Shown in pieces: positions 16,581-24,173 of a stretch of DNA of 64,000 nucleotides (position 1 is the first letter of the stretch; the number at the start of each line of letters is the position of its first letter). The position numbers were made by a program, and so were the translations under genes. The notes under the pieces are model-generated. The model searched no databases and was not told the DNA's origin. It saw nothing but the letters and a program-made list of their open reading frames with translations. The stretch is from Blautia_A aquisgranensis (GTDB taxonomy: Bacteria; Bacillota; Clostridia; Lachnospirales; Lachnospiraceae). The stretch spans positions 1 through 64,000 of the forward strand of contig NZ_JBBMEJ010000001.1 in the NCBI RefSeq assembly GCF_040096615.1, given 5' to 3'.

Positions 16581-17171
16581 CTACATACCACATCCTCTCA
16601 CATCCACATCTACCAGCTCTCTCCCGTCAATCACCTCAATAACTGCCGTATCTTCTCTGTGTCGCGTAATCACCCGCTTTCCCCCAACATCTCCGTCAAG
16701 CTCCAGCAACTCCCCATAATATCTCTTTGAAAAAACACATGGATTCCCCGTTTTCCCATTATGCTCCACACAGGCAATCCCTTTCTTTTCCTCCAAAAAG
16801 CACCGGATCAGCGTAAGAATCGTCTCACTTCGAAGCCAGGGCTGATCGGAAACTGTAAACAGACAGGCTTCGGCATCCCGGTTCGCCTTCAGGCCAATCT
16901 TCAGAGAAGAAGAAATCCCCTCATCCGGATGCAGATTATAAAGCACCCTTGCTCCGATTTCCCCGGCAGCTTCTGCAATCTCATCATATTGCGTAACCAC
17001 CGTAATTCCACAATCCAGCCCCTGTCGTTCCAGAGTTTCCTTTACCTGCATAAGCTCTCCAAGAATATGACAATACATCGGATCCCCATCAATCAAAGCC
17101 AGAAGCTTATTACTCCCAAAACGTCTGCTGTTCCCCGCTGCCAGCATAACCAGTCCAAGCTTTTGTTTCAT
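16581..17171 (-). CDS. MocA-like nucleotidyltransferase for the (seleno-)molybdenum cofactor
   Basis: A 196-residue MobA/MocA-type nucleotidyltransferase. Marks are the N-terminal LVMLAAGNSRRFGSNKLL nucleotide loop, GISSSLKIGL and TVSDQPWL with the metal-binding Asp. MocA attaches CMP to molybdopterin for hydroxylases of the xanthine dehydrogenase family. In the Se-dependent hydroxylase clusters of Firmicutes such a gene accompanies yqeB and yqeC, as here: its start overlaps the yqeC stop by 4 nt (ATGA). It is the last gene of a twelve-gene minus-strand series and is followed by the long palindrome. Confidence 0.85.
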   Translation of the reverse strand: MKQKLGLVMLAAGNSRRFGSNKLLALIDGDPMYCHILGELMQVKETLERQGLDCGITVVTQYDEIAEAAGEIGARVLYNLHPDEGISSSLKIGLKANRDAEACLFTVSDQPWLRSETILTLIRCFLEEKKGIACVEHNGKTGNPCVFSKRYYGELLELDGDVGGKRVITRHREDTAVIEVIDGRELVDVDVRGCGM

Positions 17172-17860
17172 TTTCTTTCATCTCCACATAGCATTATTCC
17201 TACATTTCTAACGCTCCCACACACAACCTCCACACCAGCACTTCTGCAGTACTCCACGATCCGCTTCGCATTCTCCAGTGTCTCCAGCACATCCGCCTTA
17301 TTAAGATACACCAGAAACGGCTTCTCCCCCACACCTTTTCGAAGCCCTTCCTCAGACACAGCAATCCTGGCCACATCCATCCAGGTCACAATATCCTCCG
17401 TACTTTTCCCGAGGAATTCCGCCACTGAATCCGGTCTGTGGGCAGTTTCGGAGATTTTTTTTCCAAGGCAGTCAAAACCAGTCACACCAACGACAACATC
17501 CGCCTCCTCAGGGATCACCGGCTCCCACTGGGCCGGAACCTTCAAAGGAAGACGCCTGGAACCGTCCGCCTCCACAAGCAGAAGATCACAAAAGCCGGAC
17601 AGTTTCCGGAAGACTTCCCTGTCTGGACCGGAAATCTTCGGCTGTCCGGCCTCATGATGTGCCGCCATTACATAGCCATGTTGTGAAAGAAGCTGCCGGA
17701 TCGCGCAGGCGTCCTCTGCCTCAGCAAATGGACGCCACGGCTCCCAGGCCATATGTGTAGTCGTTGTGACGATCACACGCTTTCCCTGGGCGGAAAACTT
17801 TTCTGCCAGATACCAGATCAGGCTTGTTTTTCCGCCGCCACCTGTAAATGCAGCGATCAT
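17168..17860 (-). CDS. yqeC: Selenium cofactor biosynthesis protein YqeC
   Basis: A 230-residue P-loop protein; the loop AFTGGGGKTSLIW starts at residue 4. Downstream are VIVTTTTHMA, LLVEADGSRRLPLK and VVGVTGFDCLGK, typical of the YqeC family found with Se-dependent molybdenum hydroxylases. The molecular reaction is not established; an ATP-dependent step in making or inserting the selenium-containing cofactor is assumed. The start at 17860 follows GAGGAG and overlaps the yqeB stop by 4 nt. A longer in-frame reading to 17938 lies entirely inside yqeB and lacks the family start. Confidence 0.88.
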   Translation of the reverse strand: MIAAFTGGGGKTSLIWYLAEKFSAQGKRVIVTTTTHMAWEPWRPFAEAEDACAIRQLLSQHGYVMAAHHEAGQPKISGPDREVFRKLSGFCDLLLVEADGSRRLPLKVPAQWEPVIPEEADVVVGVTGFDCLGKKISETAHRPDSVAEFLGKSTEDIVTWMDVARIAVSEEGLRKGVGEKPFLVYLNKADVLETLENAKRIVEYCRSAGVEVVCGSVRNVGIMLCGDERK

Positions 17861-18678
17861 GGGCGTACTCCTCTGGAAAGAAGCACTTCCAGGACACCGC
17901 CTGCAATACATCTTGCTTTGTCGGAAATGGTGAAGCAATTCTTTTTCTGCTCTGCACGGGGATCAATATCTGCAATCTTCATTCCCTCAAAAACCGGATA
18001 CCCGTCACGGATCAGTCCGCGGATCACACCGGAGATGGTAGCTTTTACCGGAATATCTCCTATCATGGCGATCACCTGATCCTTCTCCACAAGGTCTGCA
18101 ATGTGACTTATGTTTCTCATATTTCCGGCTGCTGGCGAATGGATTACACGCTCCTTGCCGATTCCTGCGATCAGCCCCGGCACACCAGTATTGGGAAGTG
18201 CACTTCCCTCCCGGATGATCCGTCCCAGATTGTGGCCACGCATGGTCTCGATCACATAGTCCACATCCTCCCCGGCTGTAAAACCAGGGCCAAGGCCCAC
18301 AGTCAGCGGAGCCATAGACCGATCTGTGCCGAGATTCTTTTTCGCAAGGATGGCATCTACCACCGCTTCCGAGGCAAGTTCATGAATGTGCTGTCCATCT
18401 GCATCTGTGAGAAGCGGAATCTCTCCCACTTCCCAGCAAGACTCACATTGTGCCAGGATATCCGTTTCCTGAATACGCCTGCACACAACACCCTCAACCT
18501 CTGCACTGCCATCATAAACAGCCTCACAGAAAGCCACATGACGGCGGATCGCACTTGGGTGATCACATTCAAGGATCAGAACCCGGTAGCCGCACTGGTG
18601 TAATTTGTGGATCACGCCGGTGGCAAGATCACCACCACCGCGTACGATCACCATATGATTTCTCTTAATAGGTTCCAT
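17857..18678 (-). CDS. yqeB: Selenium-dependent molybdenum cofactor protein YqeB
   Basis: A protein of about 273 residues with the family start VIVRGGGDLATGVIHKLHQCGY near residue 10, a Rossmann-like nucleotide-binding segment, then GLGPGFTAGEDVDYVIETMRGH and a C-terminal PVKATISGVIRGLIRDG. YqeB marks genomes with selenium-dependent molybdenum hydroxylases; its step is unknown. The start is uncertain: 18678 lies inside the end of the DUF975 gene, while 18654, 11 nt after that gene's stop, would give the shorter start seen in relatives. Translational coupling with both neighbours is likely. Confidence 0.85.
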   Translation of the reverse strand: MEPIKRNHMVIVRGGGDLATGVIHKLHQCGYRVLILECDHPSAIRRHVAFCEAVYDGSAEVEGVVCRRIQETDILAQCESCWEVGEIPLLTDADGQHIHELASEAVVDAILAKKNLGTDRSMAPLTVGLGPGFTAGEDVDYVIETMRGHNLGRIIREGSALPNTGVPGLIAGIGKERVIHSPAAGNMRNISHIADLVEKDQVIAMIGDIPVKATISGVIRGLIRDGYPVFEGMKIADIDPRAEQKKNCFTISDKARCIAGGVLEVLLSRGVRP

Positions 18679-19459
18679 TTTCATATACCTGCTGTCCGTT
18701 TCCCGGCATTCCAGATGCCAGTGTATCATAGAGCTCTGCATCTGTAGCATCCTTATAAGGAGATACATAAAACAGCCCTACGATTCCGATGGTGATACCA
18801 GAGAGAATATCCCACGGAATAAAGGAAAGATCCAGAACAAAAGCTTTCCATTTATTTCCATACATCATCTCACGGCTTTTTGCAAAAGCTTCTTTTCGGT
18901 CCATATCCGGATATTCTGCCATAAGATACGGAACCATTTTGTATTCATAGGATTTCACGATTCCCGGGATAATAAACAGCAATGACCACAAAAATACAAA
19001 AAGATCACGGAAGAACATGGTTTTTACTACATTTCCATAGTTTCCGGAAGTGAAAGAGCTGAAGATCTTTCCGATTCCAGGTGTAGAATACAGGTTCTCA
19101 ACATAAAAGCTTCTTGCACCAACCTCGAGCACATTTCCGATAAAGAAATGAAGGATCACACCGATCAGTGCGACCGTGATAATTGCACTGGCTCCTACCA
19201 AAGCAATGATCACTGCAAGCGGAGAATGCATAAATTTAACCATCTGTCCGTAAAAAGAGCTTCCTGTGCCGTAGGCATCTGTATACAGGCTGGTTTCAGA
19301 ACTTACGGAATCTGCACCGCTCTGTGCTGCACCTTTTCCACCGGATGTCACCACGATCGCCAGGATCAGGCTGACTACAACTGCTGCCCAGTAGTTCTTG
19401 CGGAATGCTTCCTTGGCACGCCATTTCAGATCTTTTCTTGTCCAGTTATTATTGTTCAT
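18665..19459 (-). CDS. DUF975 family membrane protein
   Basis: A 264-residue integral membrane protein of unknown function. A polar N-terminus, NWTRKDLKWRAKEAFRKNYW, precedes a hydrophobic segment; a Ser/Gly-rich extracytoplasmic loop, two further hydrophobic segments and the DUF975 mark FLWSLLFIIPGIVKSYEYKM then follow. The C-terminus is short and polar. It sits between cobC and yqeB, 2 nt from cobC and overlapping yqeB, although neither pathway needs a membrane protein of this kind. The conserved DUF975 block makes the family call firm. Confidence 0.85.
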   Translation of the reverse strand: MNNNNWTRKDLKWRAKEAFRKNYWAAVVVSLILAIVVTSGGKGAAQSGADSVSSETSLYTDAYGTGSSFYGQMVKFMHSPLAVIIALVGASAIITVALIGVILHFFIGNVLEVGARSFYVENLYSTPGIGKIFSSFTSGNYGNVVKTMFFRDLFVFLWSLLFIIPGIVKSYEYKMVPYLMAEYPDMDRKEAFAKSREMMYGNKWKAFVLDLSFIPWDILSGITIGIVGLFYVSPYKDATDAELYDTLASGMPGNGQQVYENGTY

Positions 19460-19461
19460 TT

Positions 19462-20061
19462 TTACCCCTCCCTGTACGCCTCACAGACCTTAAGTTCCCG
19501 GCGGCCTTTCTGCCAGTCTGACGGATCAACCGTAACCTGATAACCACCGCCGTTTTTTACATGCCATTCATAAAATGTTCTCTGTCTGTCTCCATACTCT
19601 TCCATAATATTCATGATCGTTCCGCCGTGGATCACAAGTGCTGCGGTGTTTACTTCTTCCCGTATGCACTGTGCCACAGCCTTCTGAAATCCCTTAAGGC
19701 TCCTTCGTTTGAAGTTCTCCCGGCTCTCTCCGCCCGGAAACGGAAGTGTTCCGTTGCTGTCGATCCATTTCTGGTAATTTTCATTTCCGGAAAGCTCCTT
19801 ATAATTCTTGTTCTCGAATTCTCCGAAATCGCACTCCGAAAGCTCTTCGATAATGTGCATTTCTTTTTCAGGAAAAAGAATTCCGGCCGTCTCCACGCAT
19901 CGGAGAAGCGGGCTTACATACAAGGCATCCGGCATGGGATAATCCAGTTTCTCAAGAAAATCTCTTCCCTCTTCACTTAAAGACTCATCCGTCGTCCCGA
20001 TATAGCGGGAAAGTTTGTTTCCCGGTGTCTGTCCATGACGGATCAGATAGATTTTAAGCAT
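19462..20061 (-). CDS. cobC: Histidine phosphatase family protein, probable alpha-ribazole phosphatase
   Basis: A 199-residue phosphoglycerate mutase-fold phosphatase. The catalytic His is in YLIRHGQTPGN at residues 5-15; other active residues are in VSPLLRCVETA, the acidic CDFGEFENKNYKEL and VIHGGTIMNIM. In a cobalamin locus such a protein is CobC, which removes phosphate from alpha-ribazole phosphate or from adenosylcobalamin 5'-phosphate. The gene overlaps the upstream short cobU paralogue by 8 nt. The function follows from context; the family alone would not decide. Confidence 0.82.
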   Translation of the reverse strand: MLKIYLIRHGQTPGNKLSRYIGTTDESLSEEGRDFLEKLDYPMPDALYVSPLLRCVETAGILFPEKEMHIIEELSECDFGEFENKNYKELSGNENYQKWIDSNGTLPFPGGESRENFKRRSLKGFQKAVAQCIREEVNTAALVIHGGTIMNIMEEYGDRQRTFYEWHVKNGGGYQVTVDPSDWQKGRRELKVCEAYREG

Positions 20062-20434
20062 CCTTTATCACCGTCCCGATTCCACATACCACTCTTGTTA
20101 CCTTGCTGCTTTTTTCTGCAAGTGCCGTACACACGCGGCCTACAGCTTCCCGGTACTTCCGTTCGAAGGCATCTGCAGGAACGATCCCATATCCGACTTC
20201 CTCGCTGACCAGGATCACGTTGGAATTTTTTTCTGCAAGCTTATCAGCAAGATCAGAAAGCTCTTCTCCGTTCTGCAATACTTTTCTTATGTATTCATGA
20301 AATCTCAGAACGCCCTGTGCCGAAAAAAGTTCTTCTCCTGTGAGCTCGCCGCCTTTTTTCCATTTTATCTCAGGAAAAAGCTTTTTTGCATAATTTTCTT
20401 TTCCCTGGTAAGCACCACCTATGATCATCTCCAT
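20054..20434 (-). CDS. Short CobU-like protein (divergent adenosylcobinamide kinase/guanylyltransferase paralogue)
   Basis: A 126-residue protein related to CobU but about 50 residues shorter than a full enzyme. The N-terminal loop reads IIGGAYQGKENYA, so Lys is present but the Ser/Thr after it is replaced by Glu. The C-terminal half keeps SEEVGYGIVPAD, the CobU signature, and ends VVCGIGTVIKDA like CobU. The region that would hold the guanylylated His is missing. The start at 20434 has a GGGGGGAG upstream. It lies between cobS and cobC, next to a full-length cobU at 21233. It may be a regulatory or half-function partner. Confidence 0.78.
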   Translation of the reverse strand: MEMIIGGAYQGKENYAKKLFPEIKWKKGGELTGEELFSAQGVLRFHEYIRKVLQNGEELSDLADKLAEKNSNVILVSEEVGYGIVPADAFERKYREAVGRVCTALAEKSSKVTRVVCGIGTVIKDA

Positions 20435-20462
20435 GTTTCTCCCCCCCTTTTCGTCTTTTTTA

Positions 20463-21236
20463 TTACAGAAATACACCGGCGATTGCCAGCACCAGAGCCA
20501 TCACAACCTCGCAGATGCACAGGAAAAATCCGGACAGATCTCCGGTCGTGCCGCCGAAATATTTCATCGCCATATGGTGATACCACCAGAATACGACTAC
20601 AGCTGTCACAATAGCCAGTGCTCCCTGGATCGGATCAATATGTACCATTAGAAATCCTACGAGCACAATTTCCACGTACAGGATCTCTCTTGATATAACA
20701 TCGGAAGCATTCCTTGAAAACTCTGCCACAGTTCCGTCAGCTTTTGCTTTCGGAAATGAGATCACGCCGATTCCGGAGCAGCATCTGGACATCACAAAGC
20801 CCAGACTCATAATCGCGATTCCCTTCGGATTCGTAAGAAGCTGATTCCACGCACCCAGCCATAAGATAAAATAGACGCAGGCTGTAATAACTGCAAAAGC
20901 TCCTGCGTGGGAATCCTTAAGGATCTCAAGTCTGCGCTCCCTTTCCTGCCAGGAACTTAAAGCATCTGATGTATCCAGAAGTCCGTCCACATGAATTCCG
21001 CCTGTGACAAATACCGGAATCACCGTAAGGATCACGGTAAGAAAAAACGGCTCCAGCTTTACATGTGCTCCGAGAACGCATCCCGCAAGCCATGTCAGCA
21101 CACCGATCACAGCTCCCACAAATGGAAAGAAGCACATCATATATTTCATATTTTCTTTATTCCAGTCTACCATTGGTGTGGGAATCTTGGAAAACATGGC
21201 AAATGCGGCTTTACAGCTGTTCCATATACTTTTCAC
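20463..21236 (-). CDS. cobS: Cobalamin synthase (adenosylcobinamide-GDP ribazoletransferase)
   Basis: CobS joins adenosylcobinamide-GDP with alpha-ribazole (phosphate) in the membrane, the last assembly step of the nucleotide loop. The 257-residue protein has five to seven hydrophobic segments. Family marks are FSKIPTPMVDWNKENMKYMMCFFP, with the acidic metal-binding residues, and GGIHVDGLLDTSDAL, with the DGLLD motif. It overlaps cobU by 4 nt. The call is firm. Confidence 0.95.
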   Translation of the reverse strand: MKSIWNSCKAAFAMFSKIPTPMVDWNKENMKYMMCFFPFVGAVIGVLTWLAGCVLGAHVKLEPFFLTVILTVIPVFVTGGIHVDGLLDTSDALSSWQERERRLEILKDSHAGAFAVITACVYFILWLGAWNQLLTNPKGIAIMSLGFVMSRCCSGIGVISFPKAKADGTVAEFSRNASDVISREILYVEIVLVGFLMVHIDPIQGALAIVTAVVVFWWYHHMAMKYFGGTTGDLSGFFLCICEVVMALVLAIAGVFL

Positions 21237-21760
21237 TTTTCCTCTCCTCCTTTATGCCAGACCGGTATCCCGTATACGACCTCCACAACACGGTCTGCCA
21301 TTTCTGCCAGGTTACAGTTGATCTGTCCCAGCTGTTCTTTATATTTTTCGGATTCTCCTTCATAGAGAACTCCGTCGGAAAAAATCTCATTGGTGACGAT
21401 CACCACATGCTCTGCCTGATCAAGAAGATTTTTTACGCCAAGGATAATCTCCTCTGCCACCTCCGGATGAAACCCATCTTCCCGGAACATTTCGTTCGCT
21501 ACCAGGTTTGACATACATTCCAGCAGCACCACACTGCCTTTTGGAAGCACCAGCTCATCCAGAGCCGTGTATCGCTCCACTGTCTCGAAGCCTTTTCCTG
21601 CGCGCATGTGCCTGTGTCTGCGGATTCGCCTGTGACTCTCCTCGTCAAAGGCCTGCATGGTCGCAATATAGATCCGCCTCGCTTCCCCGAAGGAAAGTAC
21701 TGTTTCTTCAGCGAAAGCAGATTTCCCGCTTCCGCTGCCCCCCGTTACAACAACCAGCAT
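21233..21760 (-). CDS. cobU: Adenosylcobinamide kinase/adenosylcobinamide-phosphate guanylyltransferase
   Basis: A 175-residue CobU. The P-loop VTGGSGSGKSAFAE is at residues 5-18, the guanylylation-site region is RRIRRHRHMRAGKGFETVE, and VLLECMSNLV follows. It phosphorylates adenosylcobinamide and then forms adenosylcobinamide-GDP. The usual EVGxGIVP signature is unusual here, reading NEIFSDGVLYEGESEKY, while the short paralogue downstream keeps that signature. This complementary divergence is notable. It lies 1 nt after cobT and overlaps cobS by 4 nt. Confidence 0.88.
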   Translation of the reverse strand: MLVVVTGGSGSGKSAFAEETVLSFGEARRIYIATMQAFDEESHRRIRRHRHMRAGKGFETVERYTALDELVLPKGSVVLLECMSNLVANEMFREDGFHPEVAEEIILGVKNLLDQAEHVVIVTNEIFSDGVLYEGESEKYKEQLGQINCNLAEMADRVVEVVYGIPVWHKGGEEK

Positions 21761-21761
21761 T

Positions 21762-22817
21762 TTATTTCAGCTCCTCATACTGTTCTACATTGATATCCCC
21801 AAAAGTACTCATGGAATTATAAACCGCGCAGGAAAGATCAATCAACGGGAACAAAGCTACTGCGCCGGTTCCCTCACCCAGACACATACCTGCATGAATA
21901 ATTGCTTCTTTTCCCAGCTCTTTCAGTATCAGATGAGCTGCCGGTTCTTTTGACACATGAGATGCAATAATATAAGCACGCACCTGTGGGCAGATCTTCA
22001 CAGCTACAAGCGCTGCCACACAGGAAATGAAGCCATCCATGACTACCGGCATTCCAAGCGCAGCGCCGCCAATATAAACACCTGCCATTCCTGCAATATC
22101 GAAACCGCCAACCTTTGTCAGCACATCAATGACATCAGAACGGTCCGGATTGTTCAGGGCAATAGCTTTTTTGATGGCATTGATTTTCCTTACCAGACCT
22201 TCACCGGTAAGTCCCGCACCGCGCCCCGTCATATCTTCCACAGGTTTGCCAAGAAGTACCGCTGCCACCGCGCTGCTGGTCGTAGTATTTCCGATTCCCA
22301 TTTCACCGGTAGCAAGCACCTGGTAGCCTTTGTCTTTCAATTCCTGCGCCATGGCGATTCCGGCCTCAATACCTTTGATTGCCTGCTCTCTTGTCATAGC
22401 CGGTTCCTTGGTCATATTTTTTGTTCCATAGGCAACCTTAAGATCTGTGCGGACCTTTGTGTCAACGACCATTCCCACATCCACCGGAAAAAGCTCTGCA
22501 CCGGACTGACGGCACATAACACAACAGGTCGTGGCACCGTCCAAAAAATTCTCCGCAACAATCGCAGTAACCTCCTGCCCTGTCTGGGTCACGCCTTCTT
22601 CCACAACTCCGTTGTCCGCACACATGGCAACTACTGCCTTTTTTTCCACGCGGACATCCGGTGTGCCTGTGATACCGGCGATCTGTGTCAGCATGGTCTC
22701 AAGCGCGCCAAGAGAATGGAGAGGTTTAGCGATACTGTCCCACCTTTTTTTCGCCCCGTCCATGGCCTTCTCATCAAGTGGCCGGACTTTTTTTACCGCC
22801 TCATTTAAAGTCATCAT
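21762..22817 (-). CDS. cobT: Nicotinate-nucleotide-dimethylbenzimidazole phosphoribosyltransferase
   Basis: CobT activates the lower ligand base by transferring phosphoribose from nicotinate mononucleotide to give alpha-ribazole phosphate. The 351-residue length is normal. Marks are the N-terminal RWDSIAKPLHSLGALE, GEMGIGNTTTSSAVAAVL in the middle and the catalytic Glu in CLGEGTGAV near the C-terminus. It overlaps the gtrA stop by 4 nt (ATGA). No cobalamin riboswitch was recognised upstream of this gene, since it is embedded in an operon. Together with cobU, cobS and cobC it allows cobinamide salvage. Confidence 0.95.
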   Translation of the reverse strand: MMTLNEAVKKVRPLDEKAMDGAKKRWDSIAKPLHSLGALETMLTQIAGITGTPDVRVEKKAVVAMCADNGVVEEGVTQTGQEVTAIVAENFLDGATTCCVMCRQSGAELFPVDVGMVVDTKVRTDLKVAYGTKNMTKEPAMTREQAIKGIEAGIAMAQELKDKGYQVLATGEMGIGNTTTSSAVAAVLLGKPVEDMTGRGAGLTGEGLVRKINAIKKAIALNNPDRSDVIDVLTKVGGFDIAGMAGVYIGGAALGMPVVMDGFISCVAALVAVKICPQVRAYIIASHVSKEPAAHLILKELGKEAIIHAGMCLGEGTGAVALFPLIDLSCAVYNSMSTFGDINVEQYEELK

Positions 22818-23242
22818 TTGCTACCTCCTGTCTTTTTACCTGTAGTAAAAATTAAAAATTTACTAAATATATAATTCAGCGCCAGCACAATAAACTGGGT
22901 GCAGAATTTCGCGATCATATCGTTCAGTCCCATAGCAACCGCCAGAAGCCACACACCCCCGACCTCGATCACCATGGTCACAAGACGGGCGCTCACGAAT
23001 TTGAGAAACGGCTGTATATGGTCTTTAAGTGTTTCACATTTATCATGAAAAACAAATTTCGAGTTTACCACATAGGCAAACAAGATCGCCAGGATAATGG
23101 AGATCACGTTCGCCGTCATAAGCGGGACACCTACAAGTCTCATCACATAAAAGCTCACCAGATTCACAAGAGTCGTACAACCGCCCCAGAATACATACCG
23201 GATCACATCATTTCCGTATAGTTTCAGAATCAGTTTCTTCAT
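22814..23242 (-). CDS. GtrA-like membrane protein (polyprenyl-phosphate sugar flippase)
   Basis: A 142-residue protein with four hydrophobic segments of the GtrA/GtcA family. The marks are RYVFWGGCTTLVNLVSFYVM and the YVVNSKFVF loop. GtrA proteins are thought to flip undecaprenyl-phosphate-linked sugars so that an outside transferase can use them. It starts inside the end of the glycosyltransferase gene (35-nt overlap) with GGAGGAG upstream. With the GT2 and the YfhO-type protein it forms a three-component glycosylation set. Confidence 0.9.
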   Translation of the reverse strand: MKKLILKLYGNDVIRYVFWGGCTTLVNLVSFYVMRLVGVPLMTANVISIILAILFAYVVNSKFVFHDKCETLKDHIQPFLKFVSARLVTMVIEVGGVWLLAVAMGLNDMIAKFCTQFIVLALNYIFSKFLIFTTGKKTGGSK

Positions 23243-24173
23243 TATTTTTATCTCCTCCGTGTATGATCTTCGACACGATATAACGTGGACGCCGCTTCAC
23301 TTCCTCATAGATCCTGGCAATATAATAGCCGATGATCCCAAGACTCATCATCACCGCGCTTCCAATAAACAGAAGCACGATCAGAAGCGTGGTATAACCT
23401 TCTACTGCATGTCCTGTGAAATACCGCACCAGTGAATAAACCAGAAGGACCAGTGAGCAGCAAAAACATCCCACAGCTCCTGCTGTTACAAACTGCAGGG
23501 GAATTGTTGTAAACGCCACGATATTCCGAAAAGCATAACAGATCAGCTTTCTGGTTGACCATTTGGATTCCCCGGCTTCTCTCTCCTGTACCTGAAAGGG
23601 TACGGAAATGCTTCGAAAGCCTACCCAGGAAGCTGCTGCCCGGAAAAACATGCTCCGCTCTGGCATGGAGAGAACGCTTTCCACAGCCTTCCGGTCCAGC
23701 AGCTTGAAATCCGAAGCATTCTGCATATCAAAACCTGTTGCCCGGGACATGATCCGGTAGAAAAAGCCTGCGCTCTTCTGATGCATCACGCTTTCTTTTC
23801 CCCGGCTTGTCTTCACGCCCTCCACAACCTCATAGCCCTGCTCCCACAGATGAAACATCTCCACCAGAGTTTCCGGTGGATGCTGCAGATCACAGTCCAT
23901 CACAGCTATCGCATCTCCGGATGCCTGAGCAAGTCCCGCCATAATTGCAGCTTCTTTTCCAAAATTTCTGGAAAAATGTACACCATTCACATTGGGATCC
24001 TCCTTCGAAGCTTCCCGAATCCGGTTCCAGGTTCCATCCGAAGAACCATCATCCACCAGAACAAGCTCATACCCGATTCCTGCCAGGCTCAGAACAGCCT
24101 TTAATGTCCGGCAGGCCTTTATCACCATCAGCTCTTCATTATATGCTGGCAGAACTACTGATAATCGGCTCAT
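23208..24173 (-). CDS. Family 2 glycosyltransferase (GtrB/CsbB-like polyprenyl-phosphate glycosyltransferase)
   Basis: A 321-residue protein. The GT-A domain covers residues 1-230, with VVLPAYNEE, VLVDDGSSDGTW and the metal-binding MDCDLQHPPE, followed by a QMSF-type region (DFKLLDRK). Two hydrophobic segments at about 235-300 anchor it, as in CsbB/DPM1-like enzymes. It should load a sugar onto undecaprenyl phosphate at the inner membrane face. The stop of the YfhO gene overlaps its start by 4 nt. Confidence 0.92.
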   Translation of the reverse strand: MSRLSVVLPAYNEELMVIKACRTLKAVLSLAGIGYELVLVDDGSSDGTWNRIREASKEDPNVNGVHFSRNFGKEAAIMAGLAQASGDAIAVMDCDLQHPPETLVEMFHLWEQGYEVVEGVKTSRGKESVMHQKSAGFFYRIMSRATGFDMQNASDFKLLDRKAVESVLSMPERSMFFRAAASWVGFRSISVPFQVQEREAGESKWSTRKLICYAFRNIVAFTTIPLQFVTAGAVGCFCCSLVLLVYSLVRYFTGHAVEGYTTLLIVLLFIGSAVMMSLGIIGYYIARIYEEVKRRPRYIVSKIIHGGDKNNEETDSETIRK

